In this document: in pieces, positions 22,378 to 33,623 of the stretch
Layout of the letters: the number at the start of each line of letters is the position of its first letter
Numbering within the stretch: position 1 is the first letter of the stretch
Notes under the pieces: model-generated
The model's input: the letters and a program-made list of their open reading frames with translations, nothing else
Database searches by the model: none
What the model was told of the DNA's origin: nothing
Position numbers and translations under genes: made by a program
Source of the DNA: Scilla litardierei
Lineage: Eukaryota > Streptophyta > Magnoliopsida > Asparagales > Asparagaceae
Length of the DNA: 64,000 nucleotides
Reading direction: 5' to 3'
Assembly: GCA_030789695.1 (NCBI GenBank)
Contig: CM061134.1
Coordinates: 67,324,649-67,388,648 of the forward strand

Positions 22378-23130
22378 CTATAGAGCCACCTCCTTGTTCG
22401 CTTCGGGATTCAACCTTCCCAAGTTCGACCGCAGGGATAAGTTCGTCGGTGTCAAGATGAACACGAACTTCTCTTTCCGCTCCCTCACTTTACTCGCCAT
22501 GTCAAGGTCGAGATGCTGATCCTTCCTCGCACTAACATAATAATACGCTCCTCGTCGCTTCGCTTAGAAGAAATGCCGAAACAATAGCAGGGTCGGATTT
22601 ATGCCACTATCGAAGCAGATAACAAGAAACCCGACCATGGAGCTGATCGAGTTCGACATCAGTTGGAAGATCGGAAGCTCGAGGAAGTTCAGCATGTCCA
22701 AGAGGAAGGGGTGGAGCAGAAACCGAAGTCCGAGCACGAAGGTCGGAAAATAGACCCCAACTTCGTTGTCCTTGGGCAAACAAACCCGTTCATCGAAGGT
22801 GGGGAGGCAAACATCATAGGGTGGCCGGATATACTTGGAACGAATCTCGACGTAGCTAATGCGCTTTGTATCGGACGATAAAGCCAGGATCTTCGTCGGA
22901 CCCGTTGTCGTAGCCACGTCGACAGTCAGCCCTGAGCCCTTCTTTTTGGCTTTCTTAGGAACCGTCGACGTCGAGGGGACAGCTGGGGGCTGCTTCTCGC
23001 TCCTCTGGCTAAGACTCCGCCACATCCACAGACACGGTCTGTTCCCCGGTCCCTTCGGAGCTAACATCCACAAACTCGTCGAAGTGCTTCTCGGCGTGTT
23101 TTTAGAGGAAGAAGATTCGGATGAAGTCAT
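22378..23130 (-). pseudogene. Gypsy-type transposon ORF (Transposase_28-like), one internal stop
   Basis: 250 codons from the Met at 23130 to TAG at 22380-22378, with one in-frame TAA at 22566-22564. The N terminus is Ser-rich (MTSSESSSSKN) and then Pro/Lys-rich. From residue about 95 the pattern LPKDNEVGVYFPTFVLGLRF, then HPF..DMLNFLELPIFQLMSNSI..MVGFLVIC, fits the plant 'putative gypsy type transposon' domain. After the stop the same frame continues with GAYYYVSARKD and a Lys/Arg-rich stretch, also typical. The family is found in extra ORFs of plant LTR elements; its function is not established. Element A begins 7 bp beyond the TAG, so the true C terminus may have been lost. Confidence 0.65.
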
Positions 23131-23278
23131 CTGATAAGAGGACGAAGAGAATACCTAAGAGAGAGTCATCGGAGCTCCGATGAAGCGAGATTGGCAGCGC
23201 GTGCTCGAAGACGAAGTACAAAAGGAGATTTGAAATTTGAAAGCAGGAGGAACTCGCAACCGTTTCACCCCTTCTTTG

Positions 23279-23287
23279 TTTTATAAA
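23279..23287 (-). promoter_or_regulatory. TATA box upstream of the Transposase_28-like ORF
   Basis: Minus strand TTTATAAAA about 150 nt before the Met at 23130, with a CACGTGGC G-box-like element at about 23320. Element B inserted roughly 120 bp upstream of it. Confidence 0.6.
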
Positions 23288-23400
23288 GGGCGTCGGCCAA
23301 TCTCGACCGCTGAGGGTGGGCCACGTGGCAAGATCTATAGCAGAGCCGTCACCTCAGCTTCTCCCCAGAGCCGTACGCAGTATGTGTCATGCTCCAAGTG

Positions 23401-23405
23401 GCGAG
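23401..23405. repeat. Target-site duplication of element B (left)
   Basis: gcgag beside the LTR start at 23406. The right partner gcggg is at 63818-63822. Four of five bases match, as expected for an old insertion. Confidence 0.6.
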
Positions 23406-26400
23406 TGTCACGCCTCGCTTCCCAAAACGACGCAAGCGAAACATGAATAAGGTCCGCTTGGGCCGGAGCTGTGAGGCTCGGACCCAATAAGCTTCTGTAA
23501 GGGGGTACCATTTAAAAATTACAGGTTCTTGCATATATATAATTCAGAACAACAAAATTACAAAAAGAAAGGATGCATTCATTTTATAAAAGAGACAATA
23601 TCCAGTTTATGACAAGTCTAAAAGAAGAGAAGCCTGAGCATGGCAACAAACTGCAGAAAAAGGAAACTAATGATGCGAAGCACCTAACCTAGGCAAAAAG
23701 GTAAAGTGTTGCTAGACACCCAACTAAAAGCAGTAACCTCTGTAAAACAGCGACGAAAGAGACCTTTAAGCCTGGTCATCGTCGGGTACATACTTCGGGT
23801 CGACGCCCTCTGGCTCCAAGTACATAGGTACATCCTGCTCGTCAACGTGCTCTGGCTCAACACCTGACATACCTCACCCAAGAGAAAAGGAACTGTACGT
23901 CAGGTAAAGTCTACACAGAAGGGTTAGACTTTACTGCAAGTGTAAGGTAATTTAAGAGCAACATTTTACTGGTTGATTAACATACTACGGTTATGACATG
24001 GCAGCTGTACTATACAGGAGGTAAAACAGTGCAAGAAGGTAAACACGATAGACAGTAGCCGTAGCGTGTGCTACCAGCTACGGGACTAAGCTAGACGGGA
24101 CGGGACTGGACAAGATAAGACATGTGTGACTCGAAGGGTTCACGCCTTACGGTTTGAGGGCGGCCAGACCCTCTCCCCGTGCGACCGCTCAACCCTACCC
24201 CAAACCCAAATACACAAGACGAGACATGACAAGGAATCACCCACTCACTTGGTGAGAGCCCTATTCGCCCGCAGGCTTATCCATTACCAATCGTGAGAAG
24301 GGTTCACTCTCTCTAGCTTGGAGAGTGCCATATTCGTCTGCAGGCTTATCCATTTCCAATCGTGACAAGGGTTCACTCTCTCTAGCTTGGAGAGTGTCCT
24401 ATTCGCCCGAAGGCTTATCCATTTCCAATCGTGACAAGGGTTCACTCTCTCTAGCTTGGAGAGTGCCCTATTCGCCCGCAGGCTTATGTAATACATGACA
24501 TGACATGGCAAGACTAGAATGAATGAGAGTTACATGGCATGACAAGAATGGATGAGAGTTGTTCAATCTAGGGGGTCCACATGCACGCACACACAGATGA
24601 AACCTATGGTAGCAGTTGTTGTTGTTGTTTCTAGGGGCTCCACACGCATGCACCAACAGAGAAAACCTATGGTGTCAGTTGTTGTTGTTGTTATATGTAT
24701 ACTTCGTCGTCAAGTCTAAGCTGTCAAGGGGGTCCCGGACGCTATCATTTCACGTCCGGTTCTCTTTAAATGTTCTTTAACTTCCTAAGAAGGGGAAGGC
24801 CTACACATGGCCATAAGAACACAAGTGTAAACACTTGTCTGCGATGGCGAGTGTGTCGTCTGTCTGGAGCGTCTTGTCGAAGCGGCGCATCAGTGAGGGT
24901 CTGTCTGAAACGGATCAACGGCGGTGTCAAGACACGTTTTTCATCATTCCTATTAGTGTTCATTTCTAGGTTCAACGGGGCTATCCTAGCAGTCACAGTC
25001 ACGTTTTTGTTTTGTTTCAGCCTAATCGACAATCTTTCTTATGTGCACAGATATTCAGTCCTTCGTCCATGTCAAATATTTTGCAAATTTTTAAAGGAGC
25101 ATAAATGAAATTTAATTATTGTTGACGATTTTTAGATTAAGTTTCCGATTTGCTAATGTGGGGGTTTTTGCTACGCGTTAGAGGACTAACCTTTTGGCGT
25201 TGATCGAAAAGCAGATGTCGGGTCTGAACGGTGATGGATCAGCGTCGTCTACAAAATCTCGGCCGTGGTTAGTGTAGCGAGACACTTTCAGACAGCGAGG
25301 TGGAAGCATGAACAACGAGCACATGTCAAGATCTCTCTCCCGTTGCGGGTAGCGCAACGGATCTTCATGGCGGCGGCAACGTCGGGGGAAAACACGCGAG
25401 TTCGGTGATGCGCATGAACTCCAATGATCAAAGGTGGCTGTCGGTGATGAAGGAGGTCAGTGGGTGTTGCTCAGGCTGGTGGGTGGCCGACAGCGTCAGC
25501 GCACGGCGGTGGGCGGCCGTGAGAAGATGAAGAAGACAGATTCGCGCAACGGTGGTTGTCGCACGTCGCAACAGAAATGCAGCGATCAGAGGAGTCAAAG
25601 GGGACTTGAATTGGTTAAAGGGGTTTGATAGGGATCTAATGGTGGTGGAGTGGTTGTCGGAAGCGGTCGGAGATGGCCGGGCACGGCATTTTTCCAACGA
25701 TGGATAGATCTGTCCAAAACTGTCGTTAGGGCTGAGTTTGATGGGATTTTCAAAGAGATCGAGATGAGAGAAGTGAGAAAGAAGGGGTGCAGATGATAGG
25801 AGGGTTCGAGAGAAGTACAACGATGGTAGGGTGTCCGTCGGCGGTGGCCGGAGGTGGCCGGGCGCCTGCGTTGAAGATCGGCACGCAGATCTGTCAAAAC
25901 AGCCGCTAGGGCTTGGTTTCAACGGGTTTTCGAGGAGTTAGAGATGAGGGAAGAGAGTAAGGGGAGTTGCAGATGATAGAGGGATCAAAGGAGAGTTGAA
26001 TGGGGGCGGTGGTGGTCGCCGGTGGCGGCGGATGGCCGGCGACCGGGCATTTTTCTGGCGAGATGTGCTGCTACCAAAAACTGCGGCTGGGGGGCTTTGT
26101 GTTGCAGCTTTGAGGGCTTTGGAAAAGGGGAGAGGGAGGAGGAAGGAGGTGGAGGAGCTGCCAGAGTAGGGGGTGGTCTGGGGGTGGCCGCCGGAGCCCA
26201 GAGGAAGAAGCAAAGTCGGCGGCTGGGCTCCTTGCGTGGGTTGTGTGAGGTTTGTTAGGGTTGAGGGCTGGGTTGTTTCTAAAATAGAGGATGGTTTGCT
26301 AAAGTTTTTTTAAAGAGGGTATAATTTAGGGGTTGACTAGGAGAGAGGGTGAGGGAGTGGGTGTACAAAGAGATGAAAAGCTGGGTGAGGGTAGTGGTAG

Positions 26401-26858
26401 CAAATCCCTTTCATGATACGTACAAATCTCATTAAGATTTGGATTAACAAATTTGAATTTTGGATTGATTAGGCTTAATGGGCTTGATTTTGATTAATGA
26501 TTTTGGTGGGATAGGGGTGCTAGAAAATTACTTAAAAAATATCGGGACGACCGTAACGAACAGAGACTCGGGGCTACGGTGGTCAATCGTGTGTTTGGTC
26601 CACGGAAAACGAACAAAAAAATAAAAGATCCGGCAACCAAGTCCAAAGCTACGACGACTCTGCAATCAAACCTGATTTGTGGGAGAACGACCCGTGAAAT
26701 GACATTCACTAAAAATCCCACAAATAACTACTCTCCCATACAGTCACAATGACATATCACATCACATAGTCTGGATCCAAGAAGAGGCCAAATAAAATAC
26801 GCACACGAAAAGAGTCGTACGCGCAGAAAATACGAACGGCCGGAAAGCGGCCGTTACA
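23406..26858 (-). repeat. Element B 3' LTR (3453 bp)
   Basis: Plus strand runs TGTCACGCCTCGC to GGCCGTTACA. Contains a GGGAC/GACAAG microsatellite-like run (about 24095-24125), a 69-bp hairpin repeat, GTT runs (24616 and 24678), and a block that is C-rich on the sense strand (25300-26260). Small ORFs on both strands are not convincing. Confidence 0.9.
24255..24485 (-). repeat. 69-bp tandem hairpin repeat in LTR B
   Basis: At least three units. The motif GGTTCACTCT recurs at 24301, 24370 and 24439. Each unit contains a 7-bp stem CACTCTC / GAGAGTG around TCTAGCTT. It is related in layout to the 55-bp repeat at 7291-7565 (unit edges GGGCG and AGCCTGC on the sense strand) although the stem sequence differs. 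Confidence 0.85.
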
Positions 26859-29395
26859 TTCTACCCACCTTAGAAATGATTCCGTCCTCGGAATCACTTA
26901 TACTAATAATAATAATATCTATAAACACGTATGCCTATAACTCCTATATTCCACCTAATGATTGCTAATCCTATAACTTATAATCAGTGTTCCTCAACAA
27001 TTCATCATAACTCGTCTCTCCACTGAGTAACGCTACAACTAGAATTACATCATATCACTTAACAATGAATCCACATTATCGTTTGCAAATCAACAATCAT
27101 CTCGTCCCCAATATGTTTTTCATCATATTTTCTCATAAATTTGTCCTCCATAATCAATGAACCATCAAACTACATCTATCCTTACCCCAATCATCTAATC
27201 TCCTAATCATATAAAATCTGTCTTCCTAACTGTCCATTCATCTCAACATGTCATGTTACTTCCAATGTCTTCTCACCCCAACCTATAGTCAAATCTTGAT
27301 GCTTTAAATGTTCTACTCATTCTCATGATCACCCTAACTCATACTATCCCGTCCTAGCTACTCATATCTATCACTCGTCCAAGTTTCAAATCGATTAAGT
27401 ACTCATCTCTCTGTATATAATTTCCCCCAACCAGGATTTTCCATTGAGTCCGTCACACATTGGTATTTTAAATAAGTCTTGGACACCTCGTTCTTTTCAT
27501 TCGAAAGAAATCTAATCTAATATCCTTGTCATTCAAAATCAACTAATCACCGATATAACATATCTCATCTCACTCTAAGCCTACCCGCAAACATAACCCT
27601 ATAACAATAATAGCTAGTACTAACAATATCATAACAATAAAAAATAACACTCCCGAAGAGGGAAAGGAAAGAAAGGAAGTTTAAGGCCAACGACATATTT
27701 TAAAACATTTGGAAAAATGTGTGCAGTTGTGGTATTGGATGAGGGAGGATAAAGGGTTGTGATCTTGCGAGCTAGTTTCAAGAACTTTGAAAAAAATTGG
27801 TTTAAAAGAAACAAAAGTTTTGATACAATCACATGCAGTCGAAGATAAGGCGTACAATAATATGGAAGACTAAGTATAAGGGGCTACCTGCTATGACGCT
27901 ATCCACACCTATATGAATACCATCATTCAGACAACTTCATACATATATCACGGATAACACTGAGTATTCATACATGACACAAGAGACAATCAGTAATATC
28001 CTAAAGGTAACAAGTCATACAGGTCTGCACACTCTACCTATAAACATACACCATGACGACATCACAAAACCAAGGGCCCACTACAAAACTAGAGTTGACA
28101 CCGACAACTACAAGCACTAATTTCTACACAACAGAAAGGAAGCCGAAACCAAAAGTGTACCGAAATAAGATTGGAAGGAACGCGTTCAAATAAGGCGAGA
28201 TAAAGAGATAGATGGTTGGGTGGGACAAAAATATTGCTCAAAATAATTAAATAGATGAAAGAAGAATTACGTGTAAAATATGGTACCATATACATTTATA
28301 CCAAAAAAATATGCAGAAGTAGTGAGCAGATGGTAGAATATTACAACTCGGAAAAAGAGTTAGACGAAGGAATAAAGAGTAGGGTGAGGTAGTGATTGTT
28401 TTGCAAATGTAAATAGATTTACGCAAAGATTCTTTTGAAGTATGAGCAGGATGAACATAGAACTGATATATATACAAAAAAAATTTTGAAGTTCCATTTA
28501 GCTTAGAAAATATTCTGAAAGTACGTACGGTAAGTGGTTAAAATAAATTTCATAGTTTAGAAAAAAAAGAATAATATATATTGAATTGTCAAAATGGGAA
28601 CAAGGTTTTAAAACTGAAATCCAAAAGATATCGGTTAGAAATATTTACACGATAGTAATTTAAAAAAATTACGTCCAAGAAGAATTCAAAATCCAAGAAA
28701 GAATTTTAACTCCACTGAAAAGCGAGGAATTTAAATATGTAATAAGGTGTTTTCAAAGAAGTTAAACCGAGCGAAGAGTTTAATGAGGAATTTCGAAAAT
28801 GCTTATAGAGGAAACAGAATTTGCAATGGGGAAAAGCTTCGAAGGAGTAACGACTATTGTTATGAAGCGATCACGTGATTTGAGGGCAAGGAATATGACC
28901 GTATGATGAATACGCCTAGGACATGATTCATGAAAAACTACGATGGAAATTCTACGGACGATAACATAGAAAGATAACGACTAGGAAGATGCTAGAAATC
29001 AGGGGTTCTAACTATCAAGCCGTCTAAAGATCAGGAAAACTTAGCACTATGACTTCCTAATGAACTAGACTGTAATAGAGAGATCTCAGGGAAGAGTCCT
29101 AAGCGAGTCAAGATTTCATTCTGCTGGGCCCAAAGTTGATGGACCCGAGCGAACGACTAAAAGAAGGACTCTAGAAATCTAACATGGTCAGAGCCGGGTG
29201 AAGGGCAACTAGAGTATCCTAAGACAAGTATAGCTCAATCTTATCCAAGGAGCATGATTATCAAACCTGGATGTCTATCTAAGTCTTCCTCCCTTCTAGG
29301 ACAAGGAAAACCTAATTTAGACTTGTACATGTTAAACTGGGTATTGAATGAATGTGGTACTCTTATTGTTCCGAACTTTTTGCATGACCTGCATG
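26859..29395 (-). other. Element B internal region, non-coding
   Basis: About 2.5 kb of AT-rich DNA. The first 13 bases give the polypurine tract AAGGTGGGTAGAA on the minus strand, preceded by a CGAGGACGGAATC motif like the Tekay 3' end. Only short ORFs without recognisable domains occur. The last 5 bases gcatg are the Copia-2 TSD. Confidence 0.75.
29391..29395. repeat. Copia-2 target-site duplication (left)
   Basis: gcatg, identical to 60346-60350. The uninterrupted target is readable in element A at 10427-10436 (orientation reversed). Confidence 0.93.
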
Positions 29396-29836
29396 TGTTG
29401 GATATTGGACTCCCCGGATTTGGTTTTGGATGATGATCAAACATAAATATATCGTGAACTAACAATTTGTGAGCGCAGTTATGGAGATCGTCGCCAAATT
29501 CAAATGAACATCCAAGGCGACGTCTCGAGACTTCTCAAAGCACGTGATCGTATGCCTAAAGCTTCAACGCTTCGTTGAAGCTTATGGACCATTTTAGAAG
29601 TCAAGAAGATTCGATTGAAGCTTTTGAAGACGGTATCGACAAGTTATATTTATTGTCTTTAAGCTTCTTTCGTAGAATGTTAAGTCTTGAGTAGGTCTTA
29701 CGGTTTAAATCTTCATAATGCTCATATCTTAGCTCTAGGATCTTAGTAGAAGTCTATACAAACTTTCCCGAAGCTTCGCGCTTCGATTCGCGACTTCTTG
29801 TGCATGTTAGTTGGTTCAAGAAGAAGAACTGACCGA
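29396..29836 (+). repeat. Copia-2 5' LTR, first part
   Basis: Begins TGTTGGATATTGG. Interrupted by the Athila element after accga (29832-29836, TSD). Resumes at 48272. Confidence 0.95.
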
Positions 29837-30189
29837 TGATCGCTCCGGATATACACCCAAAGAACGGTTGTAGTTTTACCGCAAGTGCACGGTGTAGCAG
29901 CGAGCGGGTATCGAACACAGGGAGGACGAATGACTGTGCTTGCTCCGAATCAACCTGGCTATTTGAGAACAGAGAAAATTGCCTTGGGCGATCCTGTCAC
30001 AATCGTCAGACAAATGTGCGAAATATCAAATCAAATAAAGAACGTCTAGGGAATGGGGAATTCCCGCTACTCACCGTACTTCATAAATGTGGTTTGTCGG
30101 TATCAAAATTGCTAGAATGAGATTTCGGATGAACTAGTTGCAACTGAATGTAGAACCAGGCTCACGCTCTCGCGCTGTTGCCGGTCTAT

Positions 30190-30500
30190 AGCTATCCTAG
30201 GTTTGGGTCCAATCTCTTGCAAACCCTAGCCTAGGGAAGCTAGCATTAGGATCAACATCATCGTCCAATTGCGCACCAAGCCCAATCTCTTGCAAACTCG
30301 GTCCACAATCTAAATTAGGATAGTTCCTACCCGTCCAATCTCTTGCAAACGGGTATTGGCACGGAATTGCAATCGGAAATCCTAGTATCGGTCCAATCTC
30401 TTGCAAACCGATACTTCGAAAATCCGACTCCAACCCAATTCGGATTTCTAGGGCTTCCTATCAAATTGGGATCCAATCTCTTGCAAATCCCAATTGATAT
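30190..30500 (-). repeat. Five hairpins with one constant loop and different stems (Athila R/U5)
   Basis: The 14-mer CCAATCTCTTGCAA recurs at 30209, 30282, 30335, 30393 and 30473. Flanks are complementary and differ each time: GGGT/ACCC extended with mismatches; a decayed pair; TACCCGT/ACGGGTA; AGTATCGGT/ACCGATACT; AATTGGGAT/ATCCCAATT. The second copy of the LTR repeats this at 46814-47115. Transcribed position, so RNA structure is possible. Confidence 0.92.
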
Positions 30501-30886
30501 GAATTCCTAGCTATCCGTACTAAATCGATCCCAATCTAATCCCTAATAGCAATTCTAGCTCAATTTCTACCAATTCATCACAAATAAGAAATAGGGCTTG
30601 TAGGGTTCATCCCCACGCCCCAAGACGTGGAGACTACTCACAAATCATAGCAATAGCACAAAAATAATCAATGAAATAAGCAATAGAATTCATCACAAAT
30701 ATTGAGATAAACAATAAAAATAGAATTTTTAGGGAAGAGAGATGCAAACCAATGGAGTTCTTCAATTTAATCCAACAAAAATCCAAGTTTTTCCTCTTCT
30801 CCAATCACAATAATAAAGCTAAAAAGGAATCTAAAAAGCTGCAAAAAATCTAAGAGATGACTCCCAAAACTAGGGTAAAACAGGGC

Positions 30887-30893
30887 TTAAATA
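30887..30893 (-). promoter_or_regulatory. TATA-like box of Athila LTR
   Basis: Minus strand TATTTAA within GGCTATTTAAGCCC, downstream of the palindrome array. The equivalent in the 5' LTR is near 47505-47515. Confidence 0.6.
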
Positions 30894-30974
30894 GCCCCAA
30901 AAATCGTCCAAAAATCCTGACCAAAATACCCCTGCACAGCCTGTTTTCCGCAGTTTTCGCTACAGGCAGCGCAT

Positions 30975-31360
30975 CGTACTCGGCCGAGTGACAAAAGTCG
31001 CTCGGCCGAGTGAAAACCCTGCAATTTTCCAGAAAGTCGGGGCTTTCAGGGGTCTTCAGTTCGGAGGCGGCTCGGCCGAGTGAGTTGTCGTCACTCGGCC
31101 GATGGCTTCACTGCACTCGGGCGGACGGGGTTTACCACTCGGCCGAGTGGGTCTTCTGAAGCTCAGGCAGCCGAAAAACAGTAACTTCGATGTTTTGGAA
31201 GGGCCTCGTCTGGGCGCCACTCGGGCGGACGTGGTATCGTCACTCGGCCGAGTGGGTCTTCTGTGCTCGGCCGAGTGCACAGGTAACTCGTGTCTGAAGT
31301 GGTCGGCCGAGCAGTATCTCGCTGGTCGGCCGAGTGGCTCCTCCACTCGGCCGAGTGGGA
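30975..31360. repeat. ACTCGGCCGAGT palindrome array in Athila U3
   Basis: About ten complete or one-off copies of the self-complementary CTCGGCCGAG (e.g. 30979, 31000, 31070, 31137, 31239, 31265, 31344) upstream of the TATA-like box. Repeated in the 5' LTR at 47595-47980 and in the internal region at 42870-43190. Confidence 0.9.
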
Positions 31361-31652
31361 CACAAAGAATGCCCAATCTGCTTGTTTTGGCCTCCTCGTC
31401 GCTCCTGCGACGTCCATTCTTCTTCCGCTCCCCTCCAACAGCAAAATACCCCTCGGGGAGGTCGTTGGTGACCGTCTAGAGTAAGCGCATCTCAGGATCA
31501 CTCCAAATCGCGCCAAATCACCTGAAATGCGACAAAAACAACAAATCGTGAAAAGCATCGCAATATCGTCGATATATCGTGAAAAACATGATTTGGGCGA
31601 TCCAAATGGCATGCAAACATGCGGAAAAAAGGTGTAAAATAAGGAGTGATCA

Positions 31653-31670
31653 AAATCCCCCAAGCTTGCC
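31653..31670 (-). other. Athila polypurine tract
   Basis: Minus strand GGCAAGCTTGGGGGATTT directly before the 3' LTR. Similar AGCTTGGGGGA tracts recur at about 32229-32240, 33275-33285 and 43655-43666. Confidence 0.85.
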
Positions 31671-33623
31671 TCTTACTCGTCCTCGAGGAAGATAAGTAAA
31701 AGGCGAACCCGGTGGATTCTGAAAATGAAAATGGCGAAAAACGAAAAACGAAGAAGAATGAAAATGAAATGAAAATAAAGAAAGAAAGAAAGAAGCGAAG
31801 AGGTAGGATGCTAGATCACTTTCTCAGGACGCGGGTTTCACTTACTCTTATAGCATGCACCGAATGAGAAACTCATGTCAAAGGATTTTATTTTGATATC
31901 ATAGTATAATAATGCAAATAGAGATAGAAAACCCACGAAAAGCGATATAATCATGAAAAACGGAATGATTTTAAAATTAACGTCGTCTGAATCATTTAAA
32001 GCGGTATACATATCACAGATCACACACTTTTCAATTGAACGCTTTCTATCTGGAGTATAAGAGTATCACACTATAGAGTAGAGAGAATAGAAAAGTATGG
32101 ATTTCATGAAATGAACGCTAGGCTTAGATTTCTGGATTTCGTAAAACTAAAAATAATCTCACCGAGTATAGAATATTACTTAGCCTAGGTTGTCGTGCAA
32201 TGTCAAGTAGTCACTCTCTCACACATCAATGGATCCCCTCCCCCAAGCTTATCTATAAGCGTGGTGGCATAAAAAATATTCACATCCCCATTTTTTTATA
32301 CATATAGCTCCAAAAGCAACGAAAAGAAAGAAGAAAGAAAGAAGGTGAGATGGGATCTTTTATTGAGGATATTTATTTTTATTTTTTTTATTTTTTTTTC
32401 TTTTTTTTTCTTTTTTTTTCTTTTTTTTCTTTGCAATAAGCAATATATACACAACGATCCCAACTCAGAGAGAGATAATGATGTACAAGAATGTTTTTCT
32501 CTCTCTCTTTTTTTTTAGAATAAGAGATTTGGAGCTAGAAATTAGTAGCGGGGGAAAATGCCATAAAATAGAATCACTAAGGGGAGATTCACCAATGATT
32601 TTAAAAGTAGAGAAATGATGTTCAAGATTTGTGGAGAAAGAAATAAATATAACTCTCGGTTCACTCTATAAGACATGCACGACAACTTCAGCAGGGTAAT
32701 CTAATCTACTCAGTTTCGATCACAAAAAAGCTAACTAATCCAGATATATCATAGCTAACATCATTCAATCATCCTGAAGTGAAGTGTATAATTCATGCAT
32801 ATAGAAGTGATATAGGAAAAGAAAGTCAGTACTCCAGATATAAGCATTCAATGCGTGAATCTTGGTGTGTTTTCTGTGATAGCATACATATGAATATTCA
32901 GACTTAGCTAATAATAAAATTTCATCCATTTTCATGCGGAAAAAGGTGTGGGTTACTATTCTAAATGCAAAGCAAGTCATAGCATCTGATATCTGAAATA
33001 AAACCTAAGACATGACAAATATAGCATGCATATAGAATAGGCTAAATCCAACGTCATCATCATCACAGAAAAGTCATCTCTAGCATGAGATGAAAAAGAA
33101 ATAAAGATAAAGGGAAAATAGAAACTATGCAATGCGGCACACAGGAAAATAAGAAAAACGTGATGCATGGCAAAATAAAAGAAAAGTGATGAAAAATAAG
33201 TGCAAAAGCGAAAAAAATGGTGTGAAAAAACTAAAAATAAAGGTGGCAAATCGGAAAAGAACGTGATAACTCACTCCCCCAAGCTAAATGGCACAGTGTC
33301 CTCAATGTGCAAAGTGTGGCACACCGAGAGACAATCGATGAGAGGGGCAATTGAGGATGCATGCATGGAAAAATGAAAAGAAAAAGGGTAAAATAAAGAA
33401 ATGAAAATATGATGCGGACATGATGCATGCACAGATAGGAGTGATACATAGATATAAGTGTCACCAAAAACTCTCCCTCTCTCCCAGAATAGATATAAAA
33501 AGATATGAGAAAAAAAAAGAGAATACCATAATAAGTGAGGGGAGGGGGTGGACAAAAAGTGCAACAGGACCCAGCAGAAACGGGCAGCACAACGGCAGGA
33601 ATGGATCAAGGCATCAAGGGTGC
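31671..33623 (-). other. Athila 3' non-coding region
   Basis: AT-rich, no convincing gene. Contains a T-rich microsatellite (T8-9 C units, 32378-32440), extra polypurine-like tracts, and TGTCCTCAATGTGCAAA near 33295, shared with the C elements. Confidence 0.65.
32378..32440. repeat. (T8-9 C) microsatellite
   Basis: Five or so tandem units of T runs separated by single C, preceded by T/A-rich sequence. On the element's coding strand it is an A-rich tract in the 3' UTR. Confidence 0.85.

Larger units (their letters stand above)
22372..23405 (-). other. Remnant of the older host element between A and B
   Basis: Single-copy stretch here, holding the broken gypsy-type ORF and its promoter. The sequence resumes after element B at 63818, so A and B both landed in this older unit. 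Confidence 0.65.
29837..31652 (-). repeat. Athila 3' LTR (1816 bp)
   Basis: Plus strand TGATCGCTCC to GGAGTGATCA. Sense-strand order: U3 with ACTCGGCCGAGTG palindromes (31360-30975), TATA-like GGCTATTTAAG (about 30893), then the transcribed R/U5 with constant-loop hairpins (30500-30195). A 78-codon frame (30433-30197) spans the hairpins and is probably an artefact. Confidence 0.95.

Noticed and set aside
24770..25108. 112-codon ORF present on the plus strand in both element B LTRs (second copy 61727-62065)
   Set aside because: Antisense to the LTR. About 17 amino-acid changes between copies, in line with the general divergence, so no sign of coding constraint; no domain recognised.
30197..30433. 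78-codon ORF spanning the Athila hairpins, present in both LTRs
   Set aside because: The LTRs are nearly identical, so conservation is uninformative. The protein is made of loop-motif translations (repeated LQEIG and FARDWT).
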